From: Fomes fomentarius
Lineage: Eukaryota > Basidiomycota > Agaricomycetes > Polyporales > Polyporaceae
Direction: 5' to 3'
DNA length: 64,000 nucleotides
NCBI GenBank assembly: GCA_022606135.1
Contig: JABYQN010000003.1
Span: 1,178,001-1,242,000, forward strand
A program made the translations under genes and the position numbers. Positions within the stretch are counted from its first letter, which is position 1, and the number at the start of each line of letters is the position of its first letter. Of the stretch, positions 24,801 through 35,922 are shown in pieces. The notes below the pieces were generated by a model that did not search any database, had not been told where the DNA came from, and worked only from the letters and a program-made list of their open reading frames with translations.

Positions 24801-27381
24801 ACTGGCCCCGAGATGGACAAACGGTTGGCATGCCTGGGCAGACGACCCTCGCAGCAATACCCGATCGAGAGATAAAGGCGGCGAGAAGAGAAGAAACAAA
24901 AGAGAGACGCACCTTCCGCTGGTCGACCTTCGCCGGCGCATGATCGCGCCAGAGACGCCCCTCGGGCAGGGTTGCAAGCTTCTTCGACGCAGACCTTCCC
25001 ACCACAGCGCGCACACGGGTGTCCAGCCCGAGCACATCGCTGTAGAGCTTCTCCACCTTCCAGTTTCTCTTCCCTCGGCCAGGATCAACGTTGATAATGA
25101 AAGAGAGAACCTCCTTGCCGCGGTCGTTAGGACGGATAGTGGAACTGGACACGACAACCTCCGTGTACGGCAGATCCTCTGCAAGCAACGGCAGGGCGCG
25201 GAACGTCATCTGTGGCGGGTTCGCCGGCATCGGTAGAGGGAAAGGCGAGGGCGGGGGCTGCTGGTCGTTGACTATTGTCTGAGAGGATGCGACGGACGGT
25301 GCCTGAAGTGTGTGAGAATCGGAGGTCGACATCGAGGGGCGACTCTCGCGGGGAGCATCTGGAATGCTGCCCTGGCGAGAACGCGTTCCCATCTGCATGT
25401 GCGCGGGGGGCGGGGTCTCGCGGGGGTACTGCGACTGGGAGGCGGGTGGAGTGACAGTGGCGGGTGGAAGGGGGAAGTCCTCAACGGCTGGGCGCGAGAG
25501 CTTGGACTTTTCGCTCCTGCGCGACTCCTCAGACCGCCTGGGGGCTTCGTCGTAGGCGGCGTACTGCGCACCCCCCGAGTCATGGGCGCTTGCCTCGTAT
25601 GCGCTATCCTCGTCGTCCAAATCGAGAAACTCGGCGCCTTCTTCAGTCGTTACAGATCCTGCCCGATGAGAGTCTGGCACTCGTCCGTTGGTCAATGTCC
25701 GTCCACGGCTCGCAGTCAATGTCGCGTCGTTCGACGGTCCCAGTCCCGCGCCCACATCTCCTCCCTCTACCTCCGCATACGACCCCAGCCCGTTCACGAC
25801 ATGGGTCTCCTGCTTGAGCGGCGAGTCGGGATTCGCGTTGCCCGACTGAGGGAAATTGAACTTCATTCCAGGGCTTACCGCAGGCGAGGCCATAGTCGCG
25901 TAGTATCGCTTTGCTTCTTCTGGCAGCGAGATCTGGGATTCGCGTGATGCAACTACTCTCGCGACATTGAGCCCAGCTTCCCCATTCACAGTGATCGCAA
26001 TTGGCTGCGACGGGCTAGAGACCTCGATCGGCGGCGGGATACGCCCATGCGGGAGTTGCTGTGCATCGTCTGTGAGACCATTTGTTGATCGCAAAGGCTC
26101 AGAACTCGACGCGTTGACAGCAGGAAGACCGCGAGAACTGTTCGCGTGACTCTCCGGTGTCAAGGAGACTGCGCTCTGTAACTGCTGTTGTTGCTGTTGC
26201 GCGAACCGTTGAGCTTGAGGTGGCTGAGGTGCAGCACGCGGAGACACCTGAGATTGCCAGGCGCCCAACACAGGATCAGCAGTATCTGGAGAGGTGGGCT
26301 TAGCTGGCCGGCTAGTCGTCGAGGGCGACGGACTGGGGGCAGACTGGACGGAGAGTGAGTCTGAACGCGCTGGAACTGGCGTCGGAAGCTGCTGGACCTG
26401 AGGCTGCGAGAAGGATTCCTCGGTGGGGCTCGATGACAATGGGGGCGATTTGCGTGGCGTGACTTCAGCATCCCTGTTCGTGCTAGAGATGGATAGTGGT
26501 GAAGGCGTGTGACTTGTTGAAGACGACGCTTGTGACGAAGAGAGGTGGCTGTTTGGCGGATTTGTGAGCACAGGCGAATCCGCGCGCGGTGCATTGATGG
26601 TTCCCTGTGATCCTTTCCGCTCGGGAGCCATCCGAGGATTCGGGCTCGGTGATTGGGTAGGGTCGAACGAACGCGATGGGGTGAGTTGATGCGGACGAGG
26701 AGCTGTACAAAGGATTACTTGCTGCGCTCAGAAGAAATAGAGGATGGGATACATACGCAAGTCGTCTGAGTGCGTCCTCAACATCTGTGACCGAGGGTCA
26801 AGTGAAGACCCCTTCCCTGAACTTGTCGAACCATTACTCTCGCTGGACTTGAGCTGGGAGTGCGACGACGTGGAACGCAAGGAATCTTTGCTCTCGCCTT
26901 TCTCTTTGGCACGGTGGGCGCGCAAGAGCCCGTCGGTGTTCTCGCCCATCTGCTGGAGACGGAGACGGTAAAGGTCGCGCTCGCCGCGAAGCCGCTCGAG
27001 CTCCTTCATGATGTGGTTGTATCCGGACCGCTGCTTCTCAATGAGCTTCCAGAGCTGGGTATTCTGTGCCGAGAGTGAGTTACGCTCATTCACGGCGGCC
27101 TCCAAAGCAGAATGGACTGGGTTCGACGAGCCAGTCTGAGCGTCCAGGAGAGCTTCGACTGTGAGGAGCTGGTTGTTGGGAACGGTAGCGCCTGCGGCTT
27201 GGTGACTTAGAGCATGCAACGCAAAGGAAGGGGTGGTATTGTTAAAGGAAGCGGCGGGGCGCACCGACGCCGGGGAAGAGGTGGCGGATGGAGGGTAGTC
27301 GGAGCGGAAGGGGCGTTCACGGACTGGAGTGCCATTGGAGACCTGGGTGGTATAGATTTTCGGGAGGTTTGGGGTCGCCAT
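21869..27381 (-). CDS. BEM3: Bem3-like RhoGAP with PX and PH domains
   Basis: Eight exons: 27381-26757, 26702-24913, 24602-24381, 24261-23295, 23228-23007, 22948-22811, 22755-22381 and 22299-21869. All phases agree and give 1,589 residues. The order is a short coiled coil (about residues 95-170) and a long disordered Ser/Pro region. Then comes a PX-like domain ending WRDHAPAKVDQRK, and a PH domain (KEGYLTKRGKNFGGWKTRYF) split by introns. A Pro/Ser linker leads to a RhoGAP domain, where EEGIYRLSGSS carries the arginine finger and VGIVFSPTLG is present. The tail is disordered. This is the architecture of yeast Bem3, which turns off Cdc42 at growth sites and binds phosphoinositides. The start ATG opens MATPNLPK. 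The Cdc42 target is inferred from the family. RHO3 lies 22 kb away on the same window. Confidence 0.9.
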
Positions 27382-28107
27382 GGCTTGCCGCGGACGGTTG
27401 GTCAAACCGTGGAAGGGGTGACCGCGTTTGGGGGAGAGAAAAAGACGAGAGGTGATGGGAGAAAGGAGAGTCAAAGAGCAAGTAAACGTGTTGGATGTGT
27501 TTCGCGTGTGGTCGTCGAGTGGACGTATAAGAGAGAGCTGGGAGAAGGTAGGAGGCGAGGGGGTGGAGGGCGGGGAGAAAGAGAGAATGATGGCGGAGAG
27601 GGAGAGTGTTGGCTGAGAACGGAGAGCTGAAGCTGATTGCAAGGTGGGGCGCCGGGCGTTGGGGGTGGCCCATCTGGTTGGATCGCAGATGGCCTTTGTC
27701 GCAACTGTTGGCCCGTTGACCCGTTGCTACTCTCAATTCTCATTCGCTCCTTCTCCACCCAAGCTCAGCCCAAACTCTCCTCATCCCTGCGCCCTCCCCG
27801 CGCACGACAGGCTGGCTCCAATCTCTCCACCTACTTCCCCGAAGCCCAAGTCAGACATGGCCATTGCTGTCCTCTCACCCGGGCGTTGCACGCGACGCCC
27901 GCATCCGGTATCAATTGGGTCTAGTGCACTATCTCCTCCATACACAGATTCATCGGCGTGTCTATCGTACTTGCCGACATTGCGAAGAGAACTCCCGTGC
28001 CCGTCCAGGTACCAGCCCTATCTCTACGCCCGGCTACGTCTCAATCTTGCGTTGATGCACAGCGCACAAAGAACAAATGTGTATTTAGACATGCACGAGT
28101 ATCCCCC
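27382..28107. other. intergenic, RhoGAP promoter
   Basis: A 726-base spacer upstream of the RhoGAP start and downstream of the SET gene stop. The minus strand just upstream of the ATG is strongly pyrimidine-rich (CT tracts), as in many fungal promoters. A plus-strand open frame of about 190 codons here has no recognisable domain and I do not call it. Confidence 0.6.
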
Positions 28108-29610
28108 TCAGACTCTTTGTTCGTCTTTCTCCGACATACAACGACTGCATCTGCATGCGAAGTACCACCCTTCTAGGAGCTCCTGCTGTCTTTGCCCCCA
28201 TTTCATACCCTCTACATAGCCGTAACTAATGCACACTTCCTCTCCCTCCTCCACACAAGACGTCGTCAGGAATCTCAGTTTTCGGCCATCTCGTTCTTTG
28301 CGAACGTTGGGCGAGCAGTCTACCGGCTTCTGGTCAAGATGCACACCACCAACTTGAGATACGGCGCACTCACGATGATTGAAGAAAGAGGCTACAGGAT
28401 ACACCGCGAATCCGAGACACTCGCTCTCTTCCGTTAGTGGTACCTCCCATATCCCGAACGAGTTTCCAGGGTCGACGCCTAGAATGGTCCGCACGTTCGC
28501 AACCGTGATCACGTCTGCCAGCTCGACAACGTCCTTTCTCCACGGAGTCGATGAGGGCGTGTCCTCGCGGGCCCCATCGTCCGCCGAGGGCTTGATGCCA
28601 TTTGGGGGAGAGGCGGCGACCAGTCTGCTTCGCGAAGGTTGGCTGACGGCGCCTGCTGCGACGGTAGAACTGAAGCGACCTCTGAGGAGCTGATAGATCC
28701 GAATCTGGTGCGCTAGGATCTCGGGACATGTCCGCAAGAGCGATACCTCGTTCGTCTGGAGCGAAGAGAACGTTCGCCATCCGGAACCTTGTTCATAACC
28801 CTCCTTCGCATGGGCGTCCGACGAGAATTCCTCCTGTACACCCTCTATCTCGCCCTTTCCGTCGTTCTGATTAGGGGCAACTCTAGGACTGGAGCGGTCG
28901 CCGCTCCCCTGCTGCATGACCAGCCTTTCGCGGTGATAGCGGAGAAGCGCCAGGACAACGTATCGGGCCATGTCGGTCTCGTAGTCATCCAGTTGGAGAT
29001 TGCGCCACTTCCGTACTTCCTTTGGCGACCTCTCTCGTTCATGTAGAGAGATCCATGCGTGGCCAGCATCTTCTTGTGTGATCTCTCTCTGGGCGCCCGC
29101 GTCTGCGCTCGTTGGAGGTGGAGCCTTGGGCTTCTTCTGCCGCGCTCCTTCCAGCCATCTCAGGAGCTCCACTGTGTCGATCCCTTCGCGGGCAATCCAC
29201 CTCTGTTGGCAATCGGCATCGCAGAACCAAAGCCCCGCACCGGCCGCGTTGGTCGCCGCCTGTGCACGCGCATCTTTCGCGTAGTGATTGCGACCACCGT
29301 CTTTCGATGGCGAGTTGGGTAGCTCAGTCTTGGGTGGCGGCGCAAACCCCTCGGCATCGCGTCGAGTGAGGAACGCCCGCCGCCCGCCGTCGTAGCGCCA
29401 GCACTCTGCACAGACTTCGTTGCGGAAGCGCTTCCAGATGGTGTATGAGTAGGGCGTGCAGTCGCCTAGGAGATCGGTGTTTGCGGGGAGGCGTGAGGAG
29501 GCGTGGTACTTGCGTCCTGCGTACGGATTGGTGCGGATGTGGATGGGGTGTTCGGGTGCAGAGACGGATACAGGCTCAGTGGCTGGAACGGATGCGTCTT
29601 GCACAGGCAT
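28108..29610 (-). CDS. SET-domain protein, putative lysine methyltransferase (Set6/SMYD-like)
   Basis: Two exons, 29610-28374 and 28319-28108, giving 482 residues. An early cluster of cysteines (CAECWRYDGG, then LWFCDADCQQRW) resembles a MYND-type zinc finger. The C-terminal half has SET hallmarks: NSFGIWEV; FFNH joined to CSPNVRKERDGR; EEVCISYGY; and a post-SET cysteine group (FACRCSRC). The joined motif NHHCSPN is the SET signature that binds S-adenosylmethionine and forms the active site. The 54-base intron (28,320-28,373) cuts exactly inside this motif. It has no in-frame stop, so an unspliced RNA would still encode a full-length protein with 18 extra residues in the catalytic site. I start at the first ATG (MPVQDAS). 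The substrate is unknown. It faces the serine dehydratase gene across a short promoter region. Confidence 0.8.
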   Translation of the reverse strand: MPVQDASVPATEPVSVSAPEHPIHIRTNPYAGRKYHASSRLPANTDLLGDCTPYSYTIWKRFRNEVCAECWRYDGGRRAFLTRRDAEGFAPPPKTELPNSPSKDGGRNHYAKDARAQAATNAAGAGLWFCDADCQQRWIAREGIDTVELLRWLEGARQKKPKAPPPTSADAGAQREITQEDAGHAWISLHERERSPKEVRKWRNLQLDDYETDMARYVVLALLRYHRERLVMQQGSGDRSSPRVAPNQNDGKGEIEGVQEEFSSDAHAKEGYEQGSGWRTFSSLQTNEVSLLRTCPEILAHQIRIYQLLRGRFSSTVAAGAVSQPSRSRLVAASPPNGIKPSADDGAREDTPSSTPWRKDVVELADVITVANVRTILGVDPGNSFGIWEVPLTEESECLGFAVYPVASFFNHRECAVSQVGGVHLDQKPVDCSPNVRKERDGRKLRFLTTSCVEEGEEVCISYGYVEGMKWGQRQQELLEGWYFACRCSRCMSEKDEQRV

Positions 29611-30067
29611 AGATAGCAATTACGAAGGGGTGATCAGGCGCGCGAAATTCAAAGATTGAAAGCAAGCTATCTATCGTCGTCTTGACGTCTTGTGCGATTC
29701 CCTGTTAGTTGAGCGCGTGGAGAGGATGTAGGAAGCGATCTCGCTAGCTCACTCAGACTAGATGTTCGTAGGACAGAGGCCTAGGTAGGTAGACTCGCGT
29801 CGCATGCGAAATTTGGCAAGTCACGGTCACATGCATGAGATCCGAGGTGGACTAAGGTTAAGGTTGAGGTATGCTTCAAGTTGTCGGCGATGACCTGCGC
29901 GGGTGCGCCGGCGGCGAAGACGAGTCCAGCAAGGGGCCCCGACGGCGTCACGCCTGGCAAGCTTATCTCTCACTCCCACCATTCTCTACCCCTACGCTCG
30001 TTACAGGCTAGACGACTTTCTGACCGGCCGGACACATCATACTGGGCAGCCTGGGCTTGCACGCGCG
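29611..30067. promoter_or_regulatory. shared divergent promoter region, SET gene / serine dehydratase
   Basis: The 457 bases between two start codons on opposite strands must contain both promoters. I see no clear TATA box. A CCTAGGTAGGTAG tract lies near 29,780. Co-regulation of the pair is possible but not shown. Confidence 0.5.
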
Positions 30068-33000
30068 ATGCTAGCTGTTGCGAAGAAGCATCTTGCTTCA
30101 ACGCGCCGTGCGGTAGCGGCACACGTCGCCACTCGTCCATCCATCCGCTGGGTGCAATCGAGGCCCGCCGGACGCGTTCAAGCCGCTGCAAGTATCTCGG
30201 AGAAGCGGTACTTCACCACGACCGTAACAAGAAGAGATGAAGGGCCGAGCGAGGTTCCCAGACGTGCAGATGAGGGTGAAGGCGAGGTGTTACCGGCAGA
30301 GGAGCTGAATTCTGTCGGAGGGTATGAAAGGGAACACGAGCATGCTGTCATTTCCGCGTTCGACTTGTTCAGCATCGGAGGTGCGTCTCCGCTAATCCGA
30401 GCCGCCGGATTGGGTGCTCATTGCGCTGCGGCGGGTTTGATGCGCCTCGTAGTCGGCCCGAGTTCCTCGCACACGGTCGGACCCATGCGCGCGGGGAAGA
30501 TCTTCATTGGCGACCTGGAGAACCTTGGTTTGCTCGACAAGGTATGCATTGTGTCCCTATGTGGCGTGCCTCGACTCTCAAAACCGCGTGGACAGGTCAA
30601 GGCTGTCAAGATCACTCTGTAAGTTATGCTTCTCTTGACTGCGCGCAGTGAGAGTGAAGCTTACCTCCCCATCTTCGTGCCTAGTTATGGTTCATTGGCA
30701 GCGACTGGTACGTCACTATCTGTATGACTCTGCGGTGAGGATGCTCGACTAGAATGCTGTCCGTATGTAGGCAAAGGGTACGAGCATTCTCCATTCGTAA
30801 GATCATTCTTCTGATGGTCCTACCCGCGCATAGCCATCACACGCCACAGGCCATTCTGTTAGGGCTCGAAGGTGGCTATGGCGATCACGGCTCTTACTTA
30901 TCTAGACAGTGCTCACAGCGATACGCACAGGGTCCGATCCAGAGACTATCGACACTGGCACCATCCCTTCGCGATATGCCGCGATCCTTGAGAACAGGAC
31001 GCTCATTCTCGGTGGTGGTCATCGTATCGAATACGATATGGATCGAGACATGGTCTGGCGTTGGGACCAGGTCCTGAAGACCCATCCTAACGGAATGCGC
31101 TTCTCTGTATTTGGCGAGAATGGCGACCTGCTAGCCACGAACGAGTACTTCAGGTACGTGAACTACTCTCGCTTCGCCAAGTATATTGGAAGGTCATTAT
31201 ATACATGCCGGCTCATTCTATTCAATTGAACGCATTAAGCGTCGGAGGCGGGTTCGTAGTGAACGAGAAGACGAAAGGTAAGTGCAAGTTACTTTGAACG
31301 GTTTGGCTGGAAGTGCGGGCAACGCTCACCCGGCGAGGTCAGTCGACGAGAACCTGTTCTACAAGGGTGTTGACAAGAGCATTGTCCACGGCGCGCGGCT
31401 CCAGACACACAACGCTGAGGGGGCCCCCGGCGAGCCCGCACAACAATCGGGCGCTATCCAGCCACCATACCCGTTTACCGTACGTCACGCTGGCTTGTTT
31501 CATAGTGCTCTTGAAGATTTAATGGATTTTGCGTCCGGGACAGTCGGGCGACAGTCTTCTGGCGCTGACCAAAAAGCATAATGTACGTGAACGAACTTGG
31601 TATTGCCTTTTATCTCGTGGCGCCGCACTTCTGGATTGCCATGGAGACTAACTCCCTCTTTTCCGCCCCGGTCTAGATGACCATCGCCCAGATCGTGTAC
31701 GACAACGAACTTCACTTTGGATACTCACATGAAGAGATCCATGAGAAGGTACCCTCGTTTTTTTCATTGAGTTCCCCTTGCTTCCATCTTCCTCCCTCCG
31801 CACGCTTACCACTAACCGACGGCGTTCTGTCCGTTTCAAAATTGCTCGATGATACGTTTATGCCTCCTGTGCCTTTGTTTGGGTGCTAACCCTAGCCCTG
31901 TCACGCTCTTGTAGTTGATGCGCATCTGGGGCGTGATGGATGACTGCATACGAACAGGCGTGTCCTCGGCGGAGGAGAAGCTCCCCGGCAGACTAGGTCT
32001 GCGTCGGCGCGCTCCCATTCTCTATCGCCGCCTCATGCGAGGGTACATTCTCCGTTACACGTGTTTCTATATACGTTCATGGCTGACAGACGTTTTGCCC
32101 TCTCCCCTTCTTAGCTTCTACCCCGGTCTGGCCGCACCTATGCCTCCCGCGATCGGTGCAGGGGGTGCTGCTATCGGCCACATCCGCGCGCCGCAGGGCC
32201 CTGCTGGCAACGGATATCCTGCACCTGGGCACGATCCCGAGAACGGCCACGGTTATGCTGGCAATGGAAGTCCGACCAAACCCGGTGCGGGACTCAAGAT
32301 CTCTGCCTCTCGTCCTACTCGCGTGATTGGTGTTCTAGATCACCCTGTCACGCCAATGCCGCCGGTAAACTATTATGGAACTTGTGCTTGCTGACAGACT
32401 AAGCTGATCATGAACGATTGCAACGCGCTCATTTGCGCACCGTTTCAGCGGAACACGAACATTCCAGCGATGGACTTCCTGTCATGTTATGCTATTGCCG
32501 TAAATGAGGTTAATGCCAGCGGCGGCCGCATCGTTACTTCGCCGACGAATGGCGCCGCTGGAGTAATACCGGCCGTACTGAAGTACATTGTGGAGGTGTG
32601 TTGGATTCCCATCACACCCGCGGTTCAGGCTCGGGCTCACCGGGGTGATTCGTTAAGTTTGTTAGCGATGATCCCGAACGGTCAGTCGTGACGTTCCTTC
32701 TTACAGCAGCGGTACGTGCTACGACTCCCTCGATATCGAACCACGTTGCTGACCTGCCATGCGAACCAGGCTGTCGGTATGTTGTTCAAACGAGGGAGCA
32801 CGATTTCGGCCGCGGAGGGGGGATGTCAAGCAGAAGTCGGGGGTATGTGGCGTGCTCTTCGTGGGCAAATTTTACGAAGGTGATCTGACTCCGACTTCTA
32901 GTGGCGTGTTCAATGGCGAGCGCTGGCTTCGCCGCGTGTATGGGAGGCATGCCACTGTTCATGATGTGCAAATTTTCTGTCTAGTGACGCTGACATGTCC

Positions 33001-33623
33001 GCGCCCGCAGCATCTCCGGAAACAATCTTGCAAGCGGCCGAAATAGGGATAGGTGAGGACGACCCTTCCAGCTTCCTGATAGCATTGCAGACGTTGAACC
33101 ACCGTGCCACTGGTCATGCTTGGGGCGTGTATTACTTTGTAGAACATAATCTCGGCTTGACGTGCGATCCAATCGACGGGCTAGTCCAAGTCCCTTGCAT
33201 AGTACGTGCAACATCTTCGCTGCATGTGTGCTATGCTGACTGGTGCTGCGGGGTAGGAGCGGAACAGTCTTGGAGGTTTGTAGCTGCGGGTCTCCGACGG
33301 AGGTTGAGCTGACAATTTGGCATAGCTGTCAAGGCAATTACAGCCGCTCAACTCGCGATGGCAAGCCAAAATGTATACAGCGTCACGTTAGACGAAGCGA
33401 TAGAAGCTATGCGCCTGACCGCTGCTGACATGAGCGTCAAGTATAAGGAGACTAGTCTGTCGGTAAGTGCTACGGCCGCATTGGCTGAGTTCAGGGCTGA
33501 TTCAATTGCTATGTACAGGGCCTTGCTGTGAGTACTGTCTCGTGCTATCCCGAGCGCAGCGGTTTGCTGATCTCTGTGCTACAGAGGACAGTGAAGATCC
33601 CGCTTACCGTTCCGGCCTGCTGA
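30068..33623 (+). CDS. mitochondrial iron-sulfur L-serine dehydratase
   Basis: Deaminates L-serine to pyruvate and ammonia; related to bacterial SdaA. Twenty-three exons: 30068-30380, 30453-30541, 30596-30618, 30685-30707, 30771-30777, 30834-30871, 30931-31153, 31240-31277, 31343-31479, 31544-31582, 31677-31748, 31915-32042, 32115-32364, 32449-32595, 32658-32711, 32770-32842, 32902-32946, 33011-33052, 33143-33201, 33257-33275, 33326-33462, 33519-33527, 33585-33623; 667 residues in frame. The Arg/Ala/Ser-rich N-terminus looks like a mitochondrial presequence. Family motifs follow: [49 protein letters not shown]. Cluster-ligand cysteines sit in [13 protein letters not shown] and in [18 protein letters not shown]. 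Exon 32115-32364 adds a Gly/Pro/His-rich insert of about 75 residues absent from bacterial enzymes. The intron after 32,946 is GC-AG. The exon 32,365-32,448 boundary is the least certain. Confidence 0.92.
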
Positions 33624-34330
33624 ATCACTTATTCATCATTCCAACCTCAATGTTTCTTGCTTGTAGATATGTCTCAGGATCTTGTTGACTAGGTATACCA
33701 TATGAAGACTAATGGACGTTTGGGCCATAGTGTGCGGAGGACCTTCAGCTTCTGATGACATGATATGAGGTTTCGAAGAGTGGCTAGAAATGGAGCTGTG
33801 ACGAATGCACTACTGTTGCATGATGCCTGACAAGCTTATGACTCGGACTGCGAAGGGGCTAGCAACAGTCGTCGCCGTCAATTCGAGCCGCACGCTCTCA
33901 CATCTCGGCTTTCGCGCTAGACTGTACTACTAAGCCTGATAATCTGTCGCTCCGCGGAGTCAAGGTAAGCAGTAAGCAGTGACTGCCATCAGAGTCAGTC
34001 TCCATCTTGTTCACTGATGCTCCAGTAAGCGACATATAACAATGGTGACATCAGGTCCAACGTCATTTCCTTACAATCTCCGGTAGGTAGGGTATCTGGG
34101 TAGCACTGTGCTTGAGCACCAGCGGGAGTGTATGGCTAGCATCCGCCCCGAGGACGGTAGTAGTACGTAATTATTTGGAGGACAAAGATTGAGTGAGCGC
34201 TACCAGATCCAGTGAAGTCAATGACTAAGCAAGGCGCTTGGGGATGTGGTGCAAGTGGGACCGGAACCCTCTCCTCCCGCCCCGACCCCGACCCCGACCC
34301 CGCGCTCGTCGTACTCGCTGCTTCTTCCCC
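33624..34330. other. intergenic, CNOT9 promoter
   Basis: A 707-base spacer between two plus-strand genes. Apart from the CCCCGA repeat near its end and a short TAAGCAG duplication near 33,965, I see nothing in it. Confidence 0.6.
34280..34302. repeat. (CCCCGA)n repeat in the CNOT9 leader
   Basis: Three full CCCCGA units and a partial one, ending 28 bases before the CNOT9 start codon. They probably lie in the 5' UTR, where a GC-rich repeat could affect transcription or translation. Confidence 0.75.
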
Positions 34331-35627
34331 ATGGCGGGGCTCATCTCTCCAAAGCCCGTCTCATATATGCAGCACAGTCTACAGCAGTACAACAACTACC
34401 CGCGCGCCGTACAGACCTATCCCGACCTCACGTCCGCCTCCCTACCGCCTCTCTCACACCCGACCCCGCATCAGGGTGTCTTCCTCCCTGGTGGTACCCC
34501 CAATCCCGGAATTGGTGCGAACGAGGAGTCAAAGATCTACGCCCTGGTGATCGACCTCCTCAATGCCGATGCTCGCGAAAGTGCTCTCCTCGAGCTTAGC
34601 AAGAAGCGGGAGCAATACGATGACCTTGCTCTCGTTCTTTGGCACTCTTTCGGTGCGCCAAGTGACACAGCCAGTACTGATAGTTCTTCATAACATCTTC
34701 GTGCTCCTATTAGGTATCATGCCCGCGCTCCTGCAAGAAATTGTCTCCGTCTATCCGCTACTATCCCCGCCTAATCTCACCGCTCATGTATCCAATCGCG
34801 TCTGCAACGCCCTCGCCCTCTTACAATGTGTAGCTTCCCATCCTGAGACTCGTCAACTATTTCTCAATGGTGCGTCAGAATACCCCTTCATATCTGATCT
34901 AGTCGAGTCGCCTCGAGTGACCACTAACGTTCGTTGTAGCCCATATTCCGCTCTTCCTATACCCGTTCTTGAACACGACGTCCAAAACACGTCCCTTCGA
35001 ATATTTGCGTCTGACCTCTCTTGGCGTCATTGGTGCTTTGGTAAAGGTGTGTAGAGTCTATCGACGTTCTGTTCATACCGATCTCATGCTCTCGTAGCAA
35101 AACGATAACACACCCGTCATACACTTCCTGCTGTCCACGGAGATCATTCCACTTTGCCTCCGTATCATGGAGACCGGCTCAGAACTATCGAAGACCGTCG
35201 CTATCTTCATCGTGCAGAAGATTCTCCTTGATGAAACTGGTCTAACGTACATCTGCCACACGTATGAACGGTTCTACGCTGTCGGTACGGTCCTTAGCAA
35301 CATGGTCAACCAGTTGGTGGAAACTCAGGCAGTACGCCTGCTCAAACACGTCGTCAGGTGTTACTTGCGCCTCAGCGACAACTTGAGGTATGTCATTACC
35401 TTGCTTTGGTTGTGGCGTAGGGCTCAAAACGTCACGGGCAGGGCGCGTGAGGCACTGAGAGCTTGCTTGCCTGAGCCACTGCGTGACAACACCTTCAACG
35501 CACTGCTCAAGGTATGTCCTTTCTATTCTTAGGCGGTGGAATAACCTCACGGAACGAACTTTCGTAGGGCGACATGGTGACGAAGAGATGTTTGACAACC
35601 TTGCTCAACAACCTCAATGAACAGTGA
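34331..35627 (+). CDS. RCD1: CNOT9/Rcd1, subunit of the CCR4-NOT complex
   Basis: Six exons: 34331-34652, 34714-34869, 34940-35046, 35098-35387, 35442-35511 and 35568-35627, giving 334 residues in frame. CNOT9 (Rcd1/Caf40) is the armadillo-repeat subunit of CCR4-NOT that binds NOT1 and links it to RNA-binding adaptors during mRNA deadenylation. After a Pro/Tyr-rich N-terminus of about 65 residues, the ARM core is nearly textbook. It shows [39 protein letters not shown], the turn [58 protein letters not shown] and [11 protein letters not shown]. The start ATG sits in a CCCCATGG context. Its 3' end converges with the zinc transporter gene, with under 300 bases between stop codons, so the two 3' UTRs may overlap. 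Confidence 0.95.
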
Positions 35628-35922
35628 TACCCTATCGCACGACCCCTGCGGACACTATTTACCCAGGTTGCTTGTATTATGTTTTGTTTTAGTATGCTCC
35701 TGGGTGTGCTCCCTACGCATCGCCGTTCCGTGCATGCTTCGCATGATTGGTGCGGTGGGTGGGTATGTGGAGAAGGAAAAGGGACTATCTCACACTACGA
35801 TATGTACCTAATCAGCAGCATTGAAATCAGTAGATAGCATCTCGCGATCGTTTGTTCTCTCGAATGCTTGCAGGTATCAGACGTCCGGTTGTAAGATATA
35901 ATACACATGATCATTCCACAAG

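Noticed and set aside
27644..28219. 191-codon plus-strand frame upstream of the RhoGAP gene
   Set aside because: It lies in the pyrimidine/purine-rich promoter and runs into the 3' end of the SET gene. No motif was seen.
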